Assembly (NCBI GenBank): GCA_038116945.1
Contig: JAYOEY010000004.1
Location: forward strand, 186,001-250,000
Source: JAYOEY01 sp038116945
GTDB taxonomy: Bacteria; Pseudomonadota; Alphaproteobacteria; MPNO01; UBA2964
Direction of reading: 5' to 3'
Length of the DNA stretch: 64,000 nucleotides
A model generated the notes under the pieces. That model was not told where the DNA came from. It was given only the letters and a program-made list of their open reading frames with translations, and did no database searches. Of the stretch, positions 7,639 to 15,590 are shown piece after piece. The position numbers were made by a program, and so were the translations under genes. Numbering within the stretch: the stretch's first letter is position 1; every line of letters starts with the position of its first letter.

Positions 7639-9530
7639 GCGACGAGCGCCTCCCGGGTCGCGGTCACGTCGGCGCGGACATAATGGCCGTCGCCGAGATG
7701 CAGGAGTCCGACCGTAATGTCGGAGCCTGGGTCGACCTGCGTAAAGGGCGCCGGCCAGTCCGTCGGGCTGGAGGCGCGGCCCTCCATGAGCGCATCGAGA
7801 TCGAGCCGGTCGTCGGGGTCGGGTTTGGGCACGGCGGCGAGCAGGGCCCGAGTGTAGGGATGAATCGGTTCGCGGAACAGGGCGGCGCGCGGCGCCATTT
7901 CCACCAGCCGGCCGGCGCACATCACGGCGATGACGTCGGCGATGTAGTCGACCACGGCGAGATTGTGCGACACGAAGATGTAGCTGAGCCCCAGCTCGTC
8001 GCGCAGGTCTTTGAGGAGATTCAGGATCTGGGCCTGAACGGAAACGTCGAGCGCGGAAACCGGTTCGTCGCACAGCAGGAGATCGGGTTTCAGCGCCAGC
8101 GCGCGCGCAATACCGATGCGCTGCCTCTGCCCGCCCGAGAAGCTGTGGGGATACCGGTTCAGGAAACGCGGATCGAGCCCGACGAGCGCCAGCAGCTCGC
8201 GGACCATTTCGGTGCGCCAGGCGGCGTCGCCGATGCCGTGGATGACAAGCGGTTCAGAGACGATGTCGAAGACCGTCATGCGCGGGTTGAGGGAACTGAA
8301 CGGGTCCTGGAAGATCATCTGGATGCGTTGCCGGCATTCGAGAAGTTCGTCGGACGAACAATGGACGAGGTTCCTTATGGTGCCGCGATCGTTGTAGAGG
8401 ATTTCGCCGGCATCGGCGTCGAGCGCCCGCATGATCATCTTGCTGACGGTGGTCTTGCCGCTGCCGCTTTCGCCGACGATCCCGAGGCAGGTGCCGCGCG
8501 CGACGTCGAATCCGATATCGTCGACCGCCAGCACCGAACGCGCCTCGCCGCCGAAAAACCCGCCCTTTCTGAGCGTGAACCGCTTGGTCAGCCCGCGGAC
8601 CTGGAGGATCGGCGGCTCGTCGGGGCCCTGGTCGGGCCACGGTTCCTTTTCGGCCAGCAGGTGGCCGGTCGAATGCGTGATCTCCCGCAGCGGCTGAAGC
8701 CGTTCGCCCGGCTCCATGTCGAAGCGCGGCACCGCGCGCAGCAGCGCCTTGAGATAATCGTGGCGGGGATTGCCGAAAATGTCTTCGAGCGCGCCCTGTT
8801 CGAGCACCCTTCCGTGATACATGACCACGATCTCGTCGGCGACGTTTGCGACCACGCCGAGATCGTGTGTGATCATCAGCACGGACATGCCGAGTTCTTT
8901 CTGCAGGTCCTTGATGAGGGCGAGGATCTGCGCCTGGATCGTCACGTCGAGCGCGGTCGTCGGTTCGTCGGCGATGAGAAGGGCCGGCCGGCACACCAGC
9001 GCCATGGCGATCATGGCGCGTTGCCGCAACCCGCCCGACAGCTCGAACGGGTAGGTTCTGAGCGCCCGCTCGGGGTCGGGGAATCCGACCAGGCGAAGCA
9101 TTTCGCGGGTAAGTTCGCGTCCCTCCTGCAGCGTGACATCCCGGTGCAGTTCGAGCGCCTCGCCGACCTGGTCGCCGATCGTGTGCATCGCCGACAGCGA
9201 GGTCATCGGTTCCTGGAATATGATCGAGATTCGTCCGCCGCGCACGGCGCGCAATTCGGGCGCGTCTTCGCCGAACGCCGTCAGATCGATATCGATGCCG
9301 GGCTTGCGCGGATCCCGGAACAGGATCTGTCCGCCGGTAATCGACGCGGTCGCCGGCAGGATCCGCATGATGGACTGGGAAACCACCGACTTTCCGGAGC
9401 CCGACTCCCCGACCAACGCCACGGTCCGGTTGGCGGGAATGGAAAAGGACACGCCGCGGACCGCCTCCACGGTAGCCGCATGCAGCCGGAATTCCACATG
9501 AAGGTCGTCGACCGTCAGCAGGTCGCTCAT
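7635..9530 (-). CDS. yejF: Peptide ABC transporter, fused double ATPase (YejF-like)
   Basis: A 631-residue protein holding two complete ABC ATPase domains. Domain 1 has Walker A GESGSGKSV (41-49), signature LSGGLRQR (163-170) and Walker B LLIADEPTTALD. Domain 2 has Walker A GESGSGKTT (352-360), signature FSGGQRQR (463-470) and Walker B LLLCDEPVSALD. After each domain comes the oligopeptide-type C-terminal extension (NPRHDYLKALL; PIHPYTRALL). A roughly 100-residue tail follows the second domain. One fused ATPase with two permeases and one binding protein is the Yej arrangement. It overlaps both neighbouring genes by 4 bp. Confidence 0.9.
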   Translation of the reverse strand: MSDLLTVDDLHVEFRLHAATVEAVRGVSFSIPANRTVALVGESGSGKSVVSQSIMRILPATASITGGQILFRDPRKPGIDIDLTAFGEDAPELRAVRGGRISIIFQEPMTSLSAMHTIGDQVGEALELHRDVTLQEGRELTREMLRLVGFPDPERALRTYPFELSGGLRQRAMIAMALVCRPALLIADEPTTALDVTIQAQILALIKDLQKELGMSVLMITHDLGVVANVADEIVVMYHGRVLEQGALEDIFGNPRHDYLKALLRAVPRFDMEPGERLQPLREITHSTGHLLAEKEPWPDQGPDEPPILQVRGLTKRFTLRKGGFFGGEARSVLAVDDIGFDVARGTCLGIVGESGSGKTTVSKMIMRALDADAGEILYNDRGTIRNLVHCSSDELLECRQRIQMIFQDPFSSLNPRMTVFDIVSEPLVIHGIGDAAWRTEMVRELLALVGLDPRFLNRYPHSFSGGQRQRIGIARALALKPDLLLCDEPVSALDVSVQAQILNLLKDLRDELGLSYIFVSHNLAVVDYIADVIAVMCAGRLVEMAPRAALFREPIHPYTRALLAAVPKPDPDDRLDLDALMEGRASSPTDWPAPFTQVDPGSDITVGLLHLGDGHYVRADVTATREALVA

Positions 9531-10033
9531 CCGGCACCGCCCACCCCGGTCGGGGTCACCACTTTAATATTTAAAGCCTCGAGATTGGCGATGGTCGCGG
9601 GAGAAAGAGAAAGCCCGTTTTCCTGGGCAGCGCCGGCCGCCTGCCGGACGATCCCGTCAAATCCTTCCATCGGAGATTCAATGCGCAATCGCGATTGCGT
9701 GTTTTCGAGAATGAGTTGCATCCAGCCCTGTGTACGGTCTTTTCTGACGGTATAGTACCGCAGATCGAAACCATTAATCGACTTCCAAGGTAAATTTACG
9801 GTTTTTATTCCATAAAACGTGATTTCCGTCGCGTTGCAGGCGACGATTTGCCGGCCCCGCAGGATCGCGATGCCGCCGAACGCCAGAAACAGGACGGAAA
9901 GACCGCCGAGAACGATGCCGGCCCACAGACCGGGAGACGCAAGCGCGAGCGGCCCGCCGGTCAGCGCAACGCCGGCCCCCGCCCTGAAAAGATCTCTCCG
10001 GATAACGGATCGAGGATAGCGGTGCTCACTCAT
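9527..10033 (-). CDS. Small membrane protein with PH-like domain, unknown function
   Basis: A 168-residue protein that I do not recognise as a named family. Two adjacent hydrophobic helices (about 18-36 and 37-58) are followed by a beta-rich segment (about 60-125: IVACNATEITFYGIKTVNLPWKS, read in two parts) resembling bacterial PH-like domains of the YcxB type, in which a short helical hairpin anchors a cytosolic PH fold. It sits between the glycosyltransferase module (9 bp gap) and the Yej ATPase (4 bp overlap), so it is very likely co-translated with both. Its base composition is somewhat more AT-rich than its neighbours. Confidence 0.6.
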   Translation of the reverse strand: MSEHRYPRSVIRRDLFRAGAGVALTGGPLALASPGLWAGIVLGGLSVLFLAFGGIAILRGRQIVACNATEITFYGIKTVNLPWKSINGFDLRYYTVRKDRTQGWMQLILENTQSRLRIESPMEGFDGIVRQAAGAAQENGLSLSPATIANLEALNIKVVTPTGVGGAG

Positions 10034-10042
10034 GCGGGGCCG

Positions 10043-11221
10043 TCAAACAGGGTATGCCGCGACCTTCCGGGCGAGCCCGCCGAGGATCTCCGCGGATGTT
10101 CCTGCCCCGGTCGTATCGATCGCGTTTGCATCCGGGCGGGGTCCGTCCATCGCCGCCTCGACCGCCGCAGCCAGCCGTTCCGCCGACAGATCCTCCTCCC
10201 ACACCACCTGCAGCGCGCCATCGGCCGACAGCAGCCGGGCGCGCTCGGTCTGCTCGGTTTCCTTGCCGCCGGCATAGGGCGCGATCACCGCCCGGCAGCG
10301 CGCCGCAAGCACGTCCATCACCGTGTTGTAGCCTCCCTGCGAGATCGACAGCGCGCAATTGGCCAGCAGCGAGGTGAAATCCGGTCGGGCGCGCTCCAGC
10401 ACGATGCCGTTTCCCGCCTCCGCGGCAAGCGCCGCAAGCCGCTCGAACCCCGCGGCAGGCAGCGACGGTCCCGCCAGCAGCCGCCAGGTCCTGTCGGCGA
10501 GGCGGGTATGGGCGCGGGCGGCAATCGCCGCCGTCAGCAGCGGCTCGCTCAGCGCCCCGCCGCCGGCGGATACGATCACCTCGTCGCGGCCCAGCCCGCG
10601 CGCGGCCGCATCCGCGGGCGGCGGATCGACCACGTAACCCGTGTAGCTGAGCCGGTCGGCGATCTCTCCGGCGAGCGGAAAGGTCCGTTCGAACGGCACC
10701 AGCGCCGGGTCGCCATGAATAAGCACCAGGTCGAAATGCCGTTTGACCATATCCACCATCTGGGGGCCGCGTTTCTTCTTGCTGGGCTCGACCAGGATAT
10801 CGCGTACCGAGGAGACGATTGCCGCGGGCGGCGACTGCGCGCGGGCGTATTCGATCATCGGGACGATCTCCCCGCGCAGGTGCCGCCGCCCGAACGGAAA
10901 CAGTTCGGTAAGAACGACATGCGGCCGGACCCGGGCCGTCGTATCGAGCAGCAGGTTCTTTCGCGCCTCCCGCAACCCGTCATCGACCGGTCGGTCGTCG
11001 TCGTCGAGCATCACGAGAAAATGTTCGTCCATGGACCGCATCGGCGGAAGCTGCACGAATTCGCTGCGGCCGATATCGATACCGGGCACCTCCTTGCCGC
11101 CGGAAACGACGGTGACGGAAAGGCCTTCCCCCTCCATCGCGCGGGCAAGCGTCGCGGCGCGTTTCAGATGGCCGATGCCCAACAGGTGCTGAACATAGAA
11201 CAGAACGCGCGGTGCGGTCAT
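10043..11221 (-). CDS. GT28/MurG-like glycosyltransferase
   Basis: A 392-residue GT-B-fold glycosyltransferase. The N-terminal loop LGIGHLKRAATLA (about 14-26) and the C-terminal donor-binding block GGYNTVMDVLAAR, followed by PYAGGKETEQ, are the hallmarks of MurG/GT28-like enzymes that use nucleotide sugars. No membrane segment is evident, so it is probably peripheral at the inner membrane. It resembles the 14227-15435 gene, suggesting paralogues at both ends of the module. It overlaps the histidine phosphatase by 4 bp. Donor and acceptor are unknown. Confidence 0.75.
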   Translation of the reverse strand: MTAPRVLFYVQHLLGIGHLKRAATLARAMEGEGLSVTVVSGGKEVPGIDIGRSEFVQLPPMRSMDEHFLVMLDDDDRPVDDGLREARKNLLLDTTARVRPHVVLTELFPFGRRHLRGEIVPMIEYARAQSPPAAIVSSVRDILVEPSKKKRGPQMVDMVKRHFDLVLIHGDPALVPFERTFPLAGEIADRLSYTGYVVDPPPADAAARGLGRDEVIVSAGGGALSEPLLTAAIAARAHTRLADRTWRLLAGPSLPAAGFERLAALAAEAGNGIVLERARPDFTSLLANCALSISQGGYNTVMDVLAARCRAVIAPYAGGKETEQTERARLLSADGALQVVWEEDLSAERLAAAVEAAMDGPRPDANAIDTTGAGTSAEILGGLARKVAAYPV

Positions 11222-11820
11222 TCGCCCCCCTGACCGGCGACGAGCAGGGAAATATTGAGGCGGTCGATCCCGACCGATCCGTCCGGCTCGACGGTGAAAA
11301 GATGAACGGCGTCCCAGTCCATCTTCTCGGGCGGCGGGTTGATCATGTTCCAGCCGGTCGCCAGTGAAATGGCGGCCCGGATGATCCCCTGATGCGCGAC
11401 CGCGCCGGTCGGCCTGCCCGAACGCCCGACCGTGGCCGCCCAGCCGGCGAACCGTTCCCGCACCTCGCGCGGCGATTCGCCGCCATGCGGGCGGAGGTCG
11501 ATCCCCCGGCCGGCGCGCTCCTTGAACTCGGCGCCGTATTTTTCAGACAGTTCGACATGGGTGCAGCCCTCCCATTCTCCCCAGTGCATTTCGATCAGCG
11601 CCGGTTCGGGGAGCGGATCGAGCCCGAGAATGCGTGCGGTTTCCTGCGCGCGCGACAGGGGGCTTGCGACCCATTCGAACGCCATCAGCTCGTCGGGCAG
11701 GCGCCAGGTTCCTACCCGCGCGCGGCCCTCGTCGCTCAGCGGCTTGTCGGTCTGCCCCTGAAGCCGCTTCTGCGCATTCCATTCGGTCGGGCCGTGGCGA
11801 ACGAGCGCGATCCGGCTCAT
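11218..11820 (-). CDS. Histidine phosphatase family protein
   Basis: A 200-residue phosphoglycerate-mutase-superfamily phosphatase. The catalytic motif is LVRHGPTEWN (His9), and a second His lies in VAHQGII in the C-terminal half. An acidic EMHWGEWEG block supplies the proton donor. Family members dephosphorylate small metabolites (alpha-ribazole phosphate, sugar phosphates) or proteins. It is embedded between two glycosyltransferase genes with 4-bp overlaps on both sides, so a sugar-phosphate or lipid-linked intermediate is a reasonable guess, but this is inference only. Confidence 0.8.
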   Translation of the reverse strand: MSRIALVRHGPTEWNAQKRLQGQTDKPLSDEGRARVGTWRLPDELMAFEWVASPLSRAQETARILGLDPLPEPALIEMHWGEWEGCTHVELSEKYGAEFKERAGRGIDLRPHGGESPREVRERFAGWAATVGRSGRPTGAVAHQGIIRAAISLATGWNMINPPPEKMDWDAVHLFTVEPDGSVGIDRLNISLLVAGQGGE

Positions 11821-12944
11821 GCTGCTTTTCTCCTTGATACGGATTTCAGAATATCGTCGAGCCGCCGGGCCGCGGCGGCGATCGTATGGTCGCTTTCCAC
11901 CTTGCGGACGGCCGCCCGGCCCATTTCGCGCGCGCGGTCCGGGTTGTCCGCGAGCAAGGCGATAGCGGCGGCAAAGGCGGCCGCATCGCCTTCCGGCGTG
12001 AGCAAGCCGGTTTCGCCCGATGCCACGATCGAGGACACGCCGCCGCTGTCGCCGGCGATTACGGGGAGCCCGGCCGCCTGCGCTTCGAGAATCGCCATGC
12101 CGTAGGCTTCGCGAATCGCGGGCCAGAGAAACATGTCTCCGCCCGCCAGGAGCCCGGAAATTTCTTCGGGCGCGCGCGCGCCGAGGAACTGCACGGAGCT
12201 TCCGAACGGCGCGTATTCCTTCTCGATCTCCGCGCGCGCGCCGCCGTCGCCGACAACGGCGAGATCGATCCGGACGCCATCCGCCGCCGCCTGCCGCAGC
12301 GCCTCCGCCAGGACCCGGTAGGACGATCGTTTGTCGCCCGTGCGCATCATCGCGACGGTCAGCGCGACGGAATGCCGCCCGTCGAAACCCGTTTCCCGGA
12401 GCAGCATTTCCCGCGCGGCATCCCGCCCGGCTCCGTATGGCGAAGGGTCGAGAAACGGCGGCAGCGACCGGAGTCTTCCCGGATCGTCAAGCAGGGGCCG
12501 AACGCAGGCGCCGTCGACAGGGTTGATCGTACAGACCGCGTCAGCCCGCCGGATCGCGGCTTCGGAATCGGCGTGGCTCTGCGACCAGGGGCCGGTCGCC
12601 CGTTTGGGCGCGTGCGATGCCTCGGCGACGACATACGGAATGCCGAGCGCGTCGGCGGCAGCGGGGCCGATCCAGTCCGGAGCCTTGTAATAAAGGTGAT
12701 AGGTGAACCACAGGTCGCAGGAGCGGCTTTCGCGTACGACCCGGCCGATTTCGGCGTTCGCCTGTTCGCGAAGTACGGCATGCGCCGCGGGATCGGAGGA
12801 CCAGCTGCGGAACCGGCTCGCCAGAACAACCTCGTGGCCCGCGGTCTTCAGCGCCTCGATCAGCAGCCGCGCCATGCGACGGTCGCCCGACGGCGTCGGC
12901 GCGTCGGGCGGCTTCATCGGCGCATAAAAGGCGATTCGCATCAT
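11817..12944 (-). CDS. Glycosyltransferase family 4
   Basis: A 375-residue GT-B glycosyltransferase. The acceptor half starts MRIAFYAPMKPPD, and the donor half carries the retaining GT4 E-x7-E element EAYGMAILEAQAAGLPVI near 275-292. Two adjacent ATG codons (12944 and 12941) are possible starts; the first gives a 4-bp overlap with the upstream stop. It is the middle gene of the glycan module. Specific sugar and acceptor cannot be read from sequence. Confidence 0.8.
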   Translation of the reverse strand: MMRIAFYAPMKPPDAPTPSGDRRMARLLIEALKTAGHEVVLASRFRSWSSDPAAHAVLREQANAEIGRVVRESRSCDLWFTYHLYYKAPDWIGPAAADALGIPYVVAEASHAPKRATGPWSQSHADSEAAIRRADAVCTINPVDGACVRPLLDDPGRLRSLPPFLDPSPYGAGRDAAREMLLRETGFDGRHSVALTVAMMRTGDKRSSYRVLAEALRQAAADGVRIDLAVVGDGGARAEIEKEYAPFGSSVQFLGARAPEEISGLLAGGDMFLWPAIREAYGMAILEAQAAGLPVIAGDSGGVSSIVASGETGLLTPEGDAAAFAAAIALLADNPDRAREMGRAAVRKVESDHTIAAAARRLDDILKSVSRRKAA

Positions 12945-14221
12945 TCCGCCGCCGACAGGCTTTCGGTCCGGACGCCCGATGCACCCCGAAAACCGATCAA
13001 CCCTTCCGCGGCGAACATGCCGGCGAGCGCCGCCACGCCCTTGCGGTGATCGAACCTCTGCTCGACGATCGCGCGGCCGGCATCGCCACAGGCGCGCCGC
13101 GTCGCCGGGCTGGCGATCATCGCCGCCAGCGCGTCCGCCAGCGCGTCCGGGTCGCCGGGCGCGACCAGCGCTCCATTGACGCCGTCCTCGATCAGCTCCG
13201 GCACGGCCGCCGCCCGCGAAGCGACGCAGGCAAGCCCCTGGCTTTGCGCTTCGACCAGCACGTTCGGCAACCCGTCGCGATCGCCGTTGGCGGCGACGCG
13301 GTTGGCGAGCGCAAACAGGTCGGCCTCCCGATAGGCGGCGATGACCTCTTCCTGACTGCGGCTACCGCGCCAGTCGATCCGGTCGGCGACGCCCCTTTCC
13401 CCGGCGAGTTTCTTCAGCCTGCCGGTAAGCCCGCCGCCGCCGATATGCACCCAGCGCCAGTGCAGGCGCGCCGGCAGGCGGGCAAGGGCCTCGATAAGAA
13501 CGTCGTGCCCCTTTTTCTCCACGGCCCGCCCGACCGTCAGGATGACGACGGGATCGGAAGCGTCGGCGCCGTCCCTTGGCGGCCGCTCAGGCGGGTGGGG
13601 GAACCGCCCGAGATCGATCCCGTGATAGACCAGCCGGACCTTGCCGTCATCGGCGAGCGCGGCCAGGTCGGCGCGCGCTGTCTCCGAACAGGTGACCGCC
13701 CACAGGCAGTCGGCGAGCTTTTCGCGCTTCTCCCATTGGGGCGTGGTCCAGATATCGACCGCATGGGCGGAGGCGCTCCATGGCAGCCCCCTGAGAATCG
13801 CCGCATAGCGGGCGACCGAAGCAGGCGTGTGCAGAAAATGCGCATGCAGGCGAACGACATCGCCGTCGAGTTCGTTGGCCAGAACCGCCGCCTGGCCGAA
13901 CCGCCGAATGCGGTTCGGCGTCGGATCGCGCCGCAGGTCGCGCAGAAACTGCGCGCGGGCCGCGCGCCAGCCGGGAAGCCGACGGGACGCGGCGATCCCG
14001 GCCCAGACCCGCAATGCCTCGCGCCAGAGATATTCCGGCAGATACGATACCGGCGCGCGGATTTCGCCGTGGATCGGATGGCTGGCGCGGTCCGTCGGAT
14101 GACGCAGCGACACGATGCGGATATCCAGCCCCTCGCGCTCCAGCGCGTGAATTTCCTGCGCGATAAAAGTTTCTGAAAGCCGGGGATATCCCTTGAGAAC
14201 GAACGCGACGGCGCGCGCCAT
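12941..14221 (-). CDS. Glycosyltransferase family 4 (colanic-acid type)
   Basis: A 426-residue GT4 enzyme. The N-terminus, VLKGYPRLSETFIAQEIHAL, is typical of surface-polysaccharide glycosyltransferases of the WcaL/AmsK kind. HAHFLHTPA and the donor-site DGLPNVLVEAQSQGLACV are also present. The ATG at 14221 was chosen over an upstream in-frame start because it lies 5 bp after the preceding gene's stop and directly precedes the conserved start. It likely adds a sugar to a lipid-linked intermediate at the inner face of the membrane. Confidence 0.82.
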   Translation of the reverse strand: MARAVAFVLKGYPRLSETFIAQEIHALEREGLDIRIVSLRHPTDRASHPIHGEIRAPVSYLPEYLWREALRVWAGIAASRRLPGWRAARAQFLRDLRRDPTPNRIRRFGQAAVLANELDGDVVRLHAHFLHTPASVARYAAILRGLPWSASAHAVDIWTTPQWEKREKLADCLWAVTCSETARADLAALADDGKVRLVYHGIDLGRFPHPPERPPRDGADASDPVVILTVGRAVEKKGHDVLIEALARLPARLHWRWVHIGGGGLTGRLKKLAGERGVADRIDWRGSRSQEEVIAAYREADLFALANRVAANGDRDGLPNVLVEAQSQGLACVASRAAAVPELIEDGVNGALVAPGDPDALADALAAMIASPATRRACGDAGRAIVEQRFDHRKGVAALAGMFAAEGLIGFRGASGVRTESLSAAE

Positions 14222-14226
14222 GACGG

Positions 14227-15435
14227 TTACCCGGTGCTCTCGACCAGCGAAACCGACCGGCGCGGACCGTCCTGCAGCATGCGGGCGGTCAGGCGATTGA
14301 CGCTCTTGAGACCGTCGAGCAGACCGGGCACCACCACATCGGACGGGCGGCGCTGCTGCGGCAGCTGGCGAAGCGCCGTCGCCATGTCGAGCGCCTTGCG
14401 CACGCCGTCGTCTGCAAGGCACTTGATCAACCCCAGCTCATCGGCGCGCTCGGCCCGTATGAGCTGTTCGCGGCGCGGCACGCTGCGCGGGACGATCAGG
14501 GCCGGCTTGTCGAAAGACAGGATTTCGCAGAACGTGTTGTAACCGCCCATCGCGACGACGCCGACCGCGCGGTCGTAAAGCGCTTCGATCCCCGGATCGA
14601 ACGTGATCGCTTCGACGTTCGGGAGGCGCTGGGCGCGTTCCATCAGCGAGCCCTGAAGATCTGTCGGCATGAATGGCCCGGTGACGATCAGGGCGGGCCA
14701 GGGCAGATCGCGGACGGTTTCGTAGGCCCGGAGCACCCAGTCGACCAGCGCGTGTCCGTCGCCGCCGCCGCCGGCCGTCACGAGAATGTAGGGCTGATCG
14801 AGCGGCGGCTCGATAACGGCCGGGCGCGCGATGGCAGGCACTTCGCGCTGCAGGTATCCGGTATAGACAATCTTGCGGTGAACCGAATCGGGAAGGTCGA
14901 GCTCCCTCAGCGGCTGGCAGATCTGGGGCAGACCGTACACCCAGATTTCGTCATAGAGGTCGATCAGCGCGGGCGCGGCGTTCTTGCGTTTCCATTCGCG
15001 GGCCAGCGCGCCGGGGTCGTCCATCACGTCGCGCAGCCCGAGCACCAGCGGTACGCCTTTTTCGTGCAGCATTTCCAGCGTCTCCGCCACCTCGCCGCGC
15101 AGCCCGAGCGGCTCTTTGTCGACGATGAAGAGATCGGGCGCGAAGGTCTCCGCGGTATGCTGGATAATGCTGGCGCGGAGCGCGAGCGTGTCCTCGACGT
15201 CCAGATGGAGGCTGAGAGACGTGTAGTCGCCGTTGCGCAGCTTGATGACTCCGGGCACGCGGACGAAATCGACCCGCGTGCGGAAATCGAAACTGCCGAT
15301 AATGGGAGACCCGGACAGGATCAGGACGGACATGTCCTCGTTCGCGCCGACCAGCGCATGCGCGATCGCCCGGCACCGGCGCAGATGGCCGAGCCCGAAA
15401 CTGTCGTGGCTGTATATCAGGACCCGCTTGGACAT
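14227..15435 (-). CDS. GT28/MurG-like glycosyltransferase, first gene of the run
   Basis: A 402-residue GT-B protein similar in layout to the 10043-11221 product. YSHDSFGLGHLRRCRAIA lies near the N-terminus, a glycine cluster VTAGGGGDGH falls in the linker region, and MGGYNTFCEIL with PRSVPRREQ forms the donor site. The start MSKRVLIYSH at 15435 is preferred; upstream in-frame codons encode an Arg-rich, non-conserved stretch inside the divergent promoter region. As the first gene, it probably sets expression of the ten minus-strand genes below it. Confidence 0.75.
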   Translation of the reverse strand: MSKRVLIYSHDSFGLGHLRRCRAIAHALVGANEDMSVLILSGSPIIGSFDFRTRVDFVRVPGVIKLRNGDYTSLSLHLDVEDTLALRASIIQHTAETFAPDLFIVDKEPLGLRGEVAETLEMLHEKGVPLVLGLRDVMDDPGALAREWKRKNAAPALIDLYDEIWVYGLPQICQPLRELDLPDSVHRKIVYTGYLQREVPAIARPAVIEPPLDQPYILVTAGGGGDGHALVDWVLRAYETVRDLPWPALIVTGPFMPTDLQGSLMERAQRLPNVEAITFDPGIEALYDRAVGVVAMGGYNTFCEILSFDKPALIVPRSVPRREQLIRAERADELGLIKCLADDGVRKALDMATALRQLPQQRRPSDVVVPGLLDGLKSVNRLTARMLQDGPRRSVSLVESTG

Positions 15436-15590
15436 TCCCGCAATTGCCGCTGCCGCTCTTGTTCCGGCCGAAAACCGGTCGATCATCGGCGGCACTATGG
15501 CATATTGGCCGGTCGGGTCAATCGCCCAGCGCCGATTGCGGCCATGCCGCGCGTGGCGTACAACTTCTTCAGGAACGGAGGCGGGGCCGC

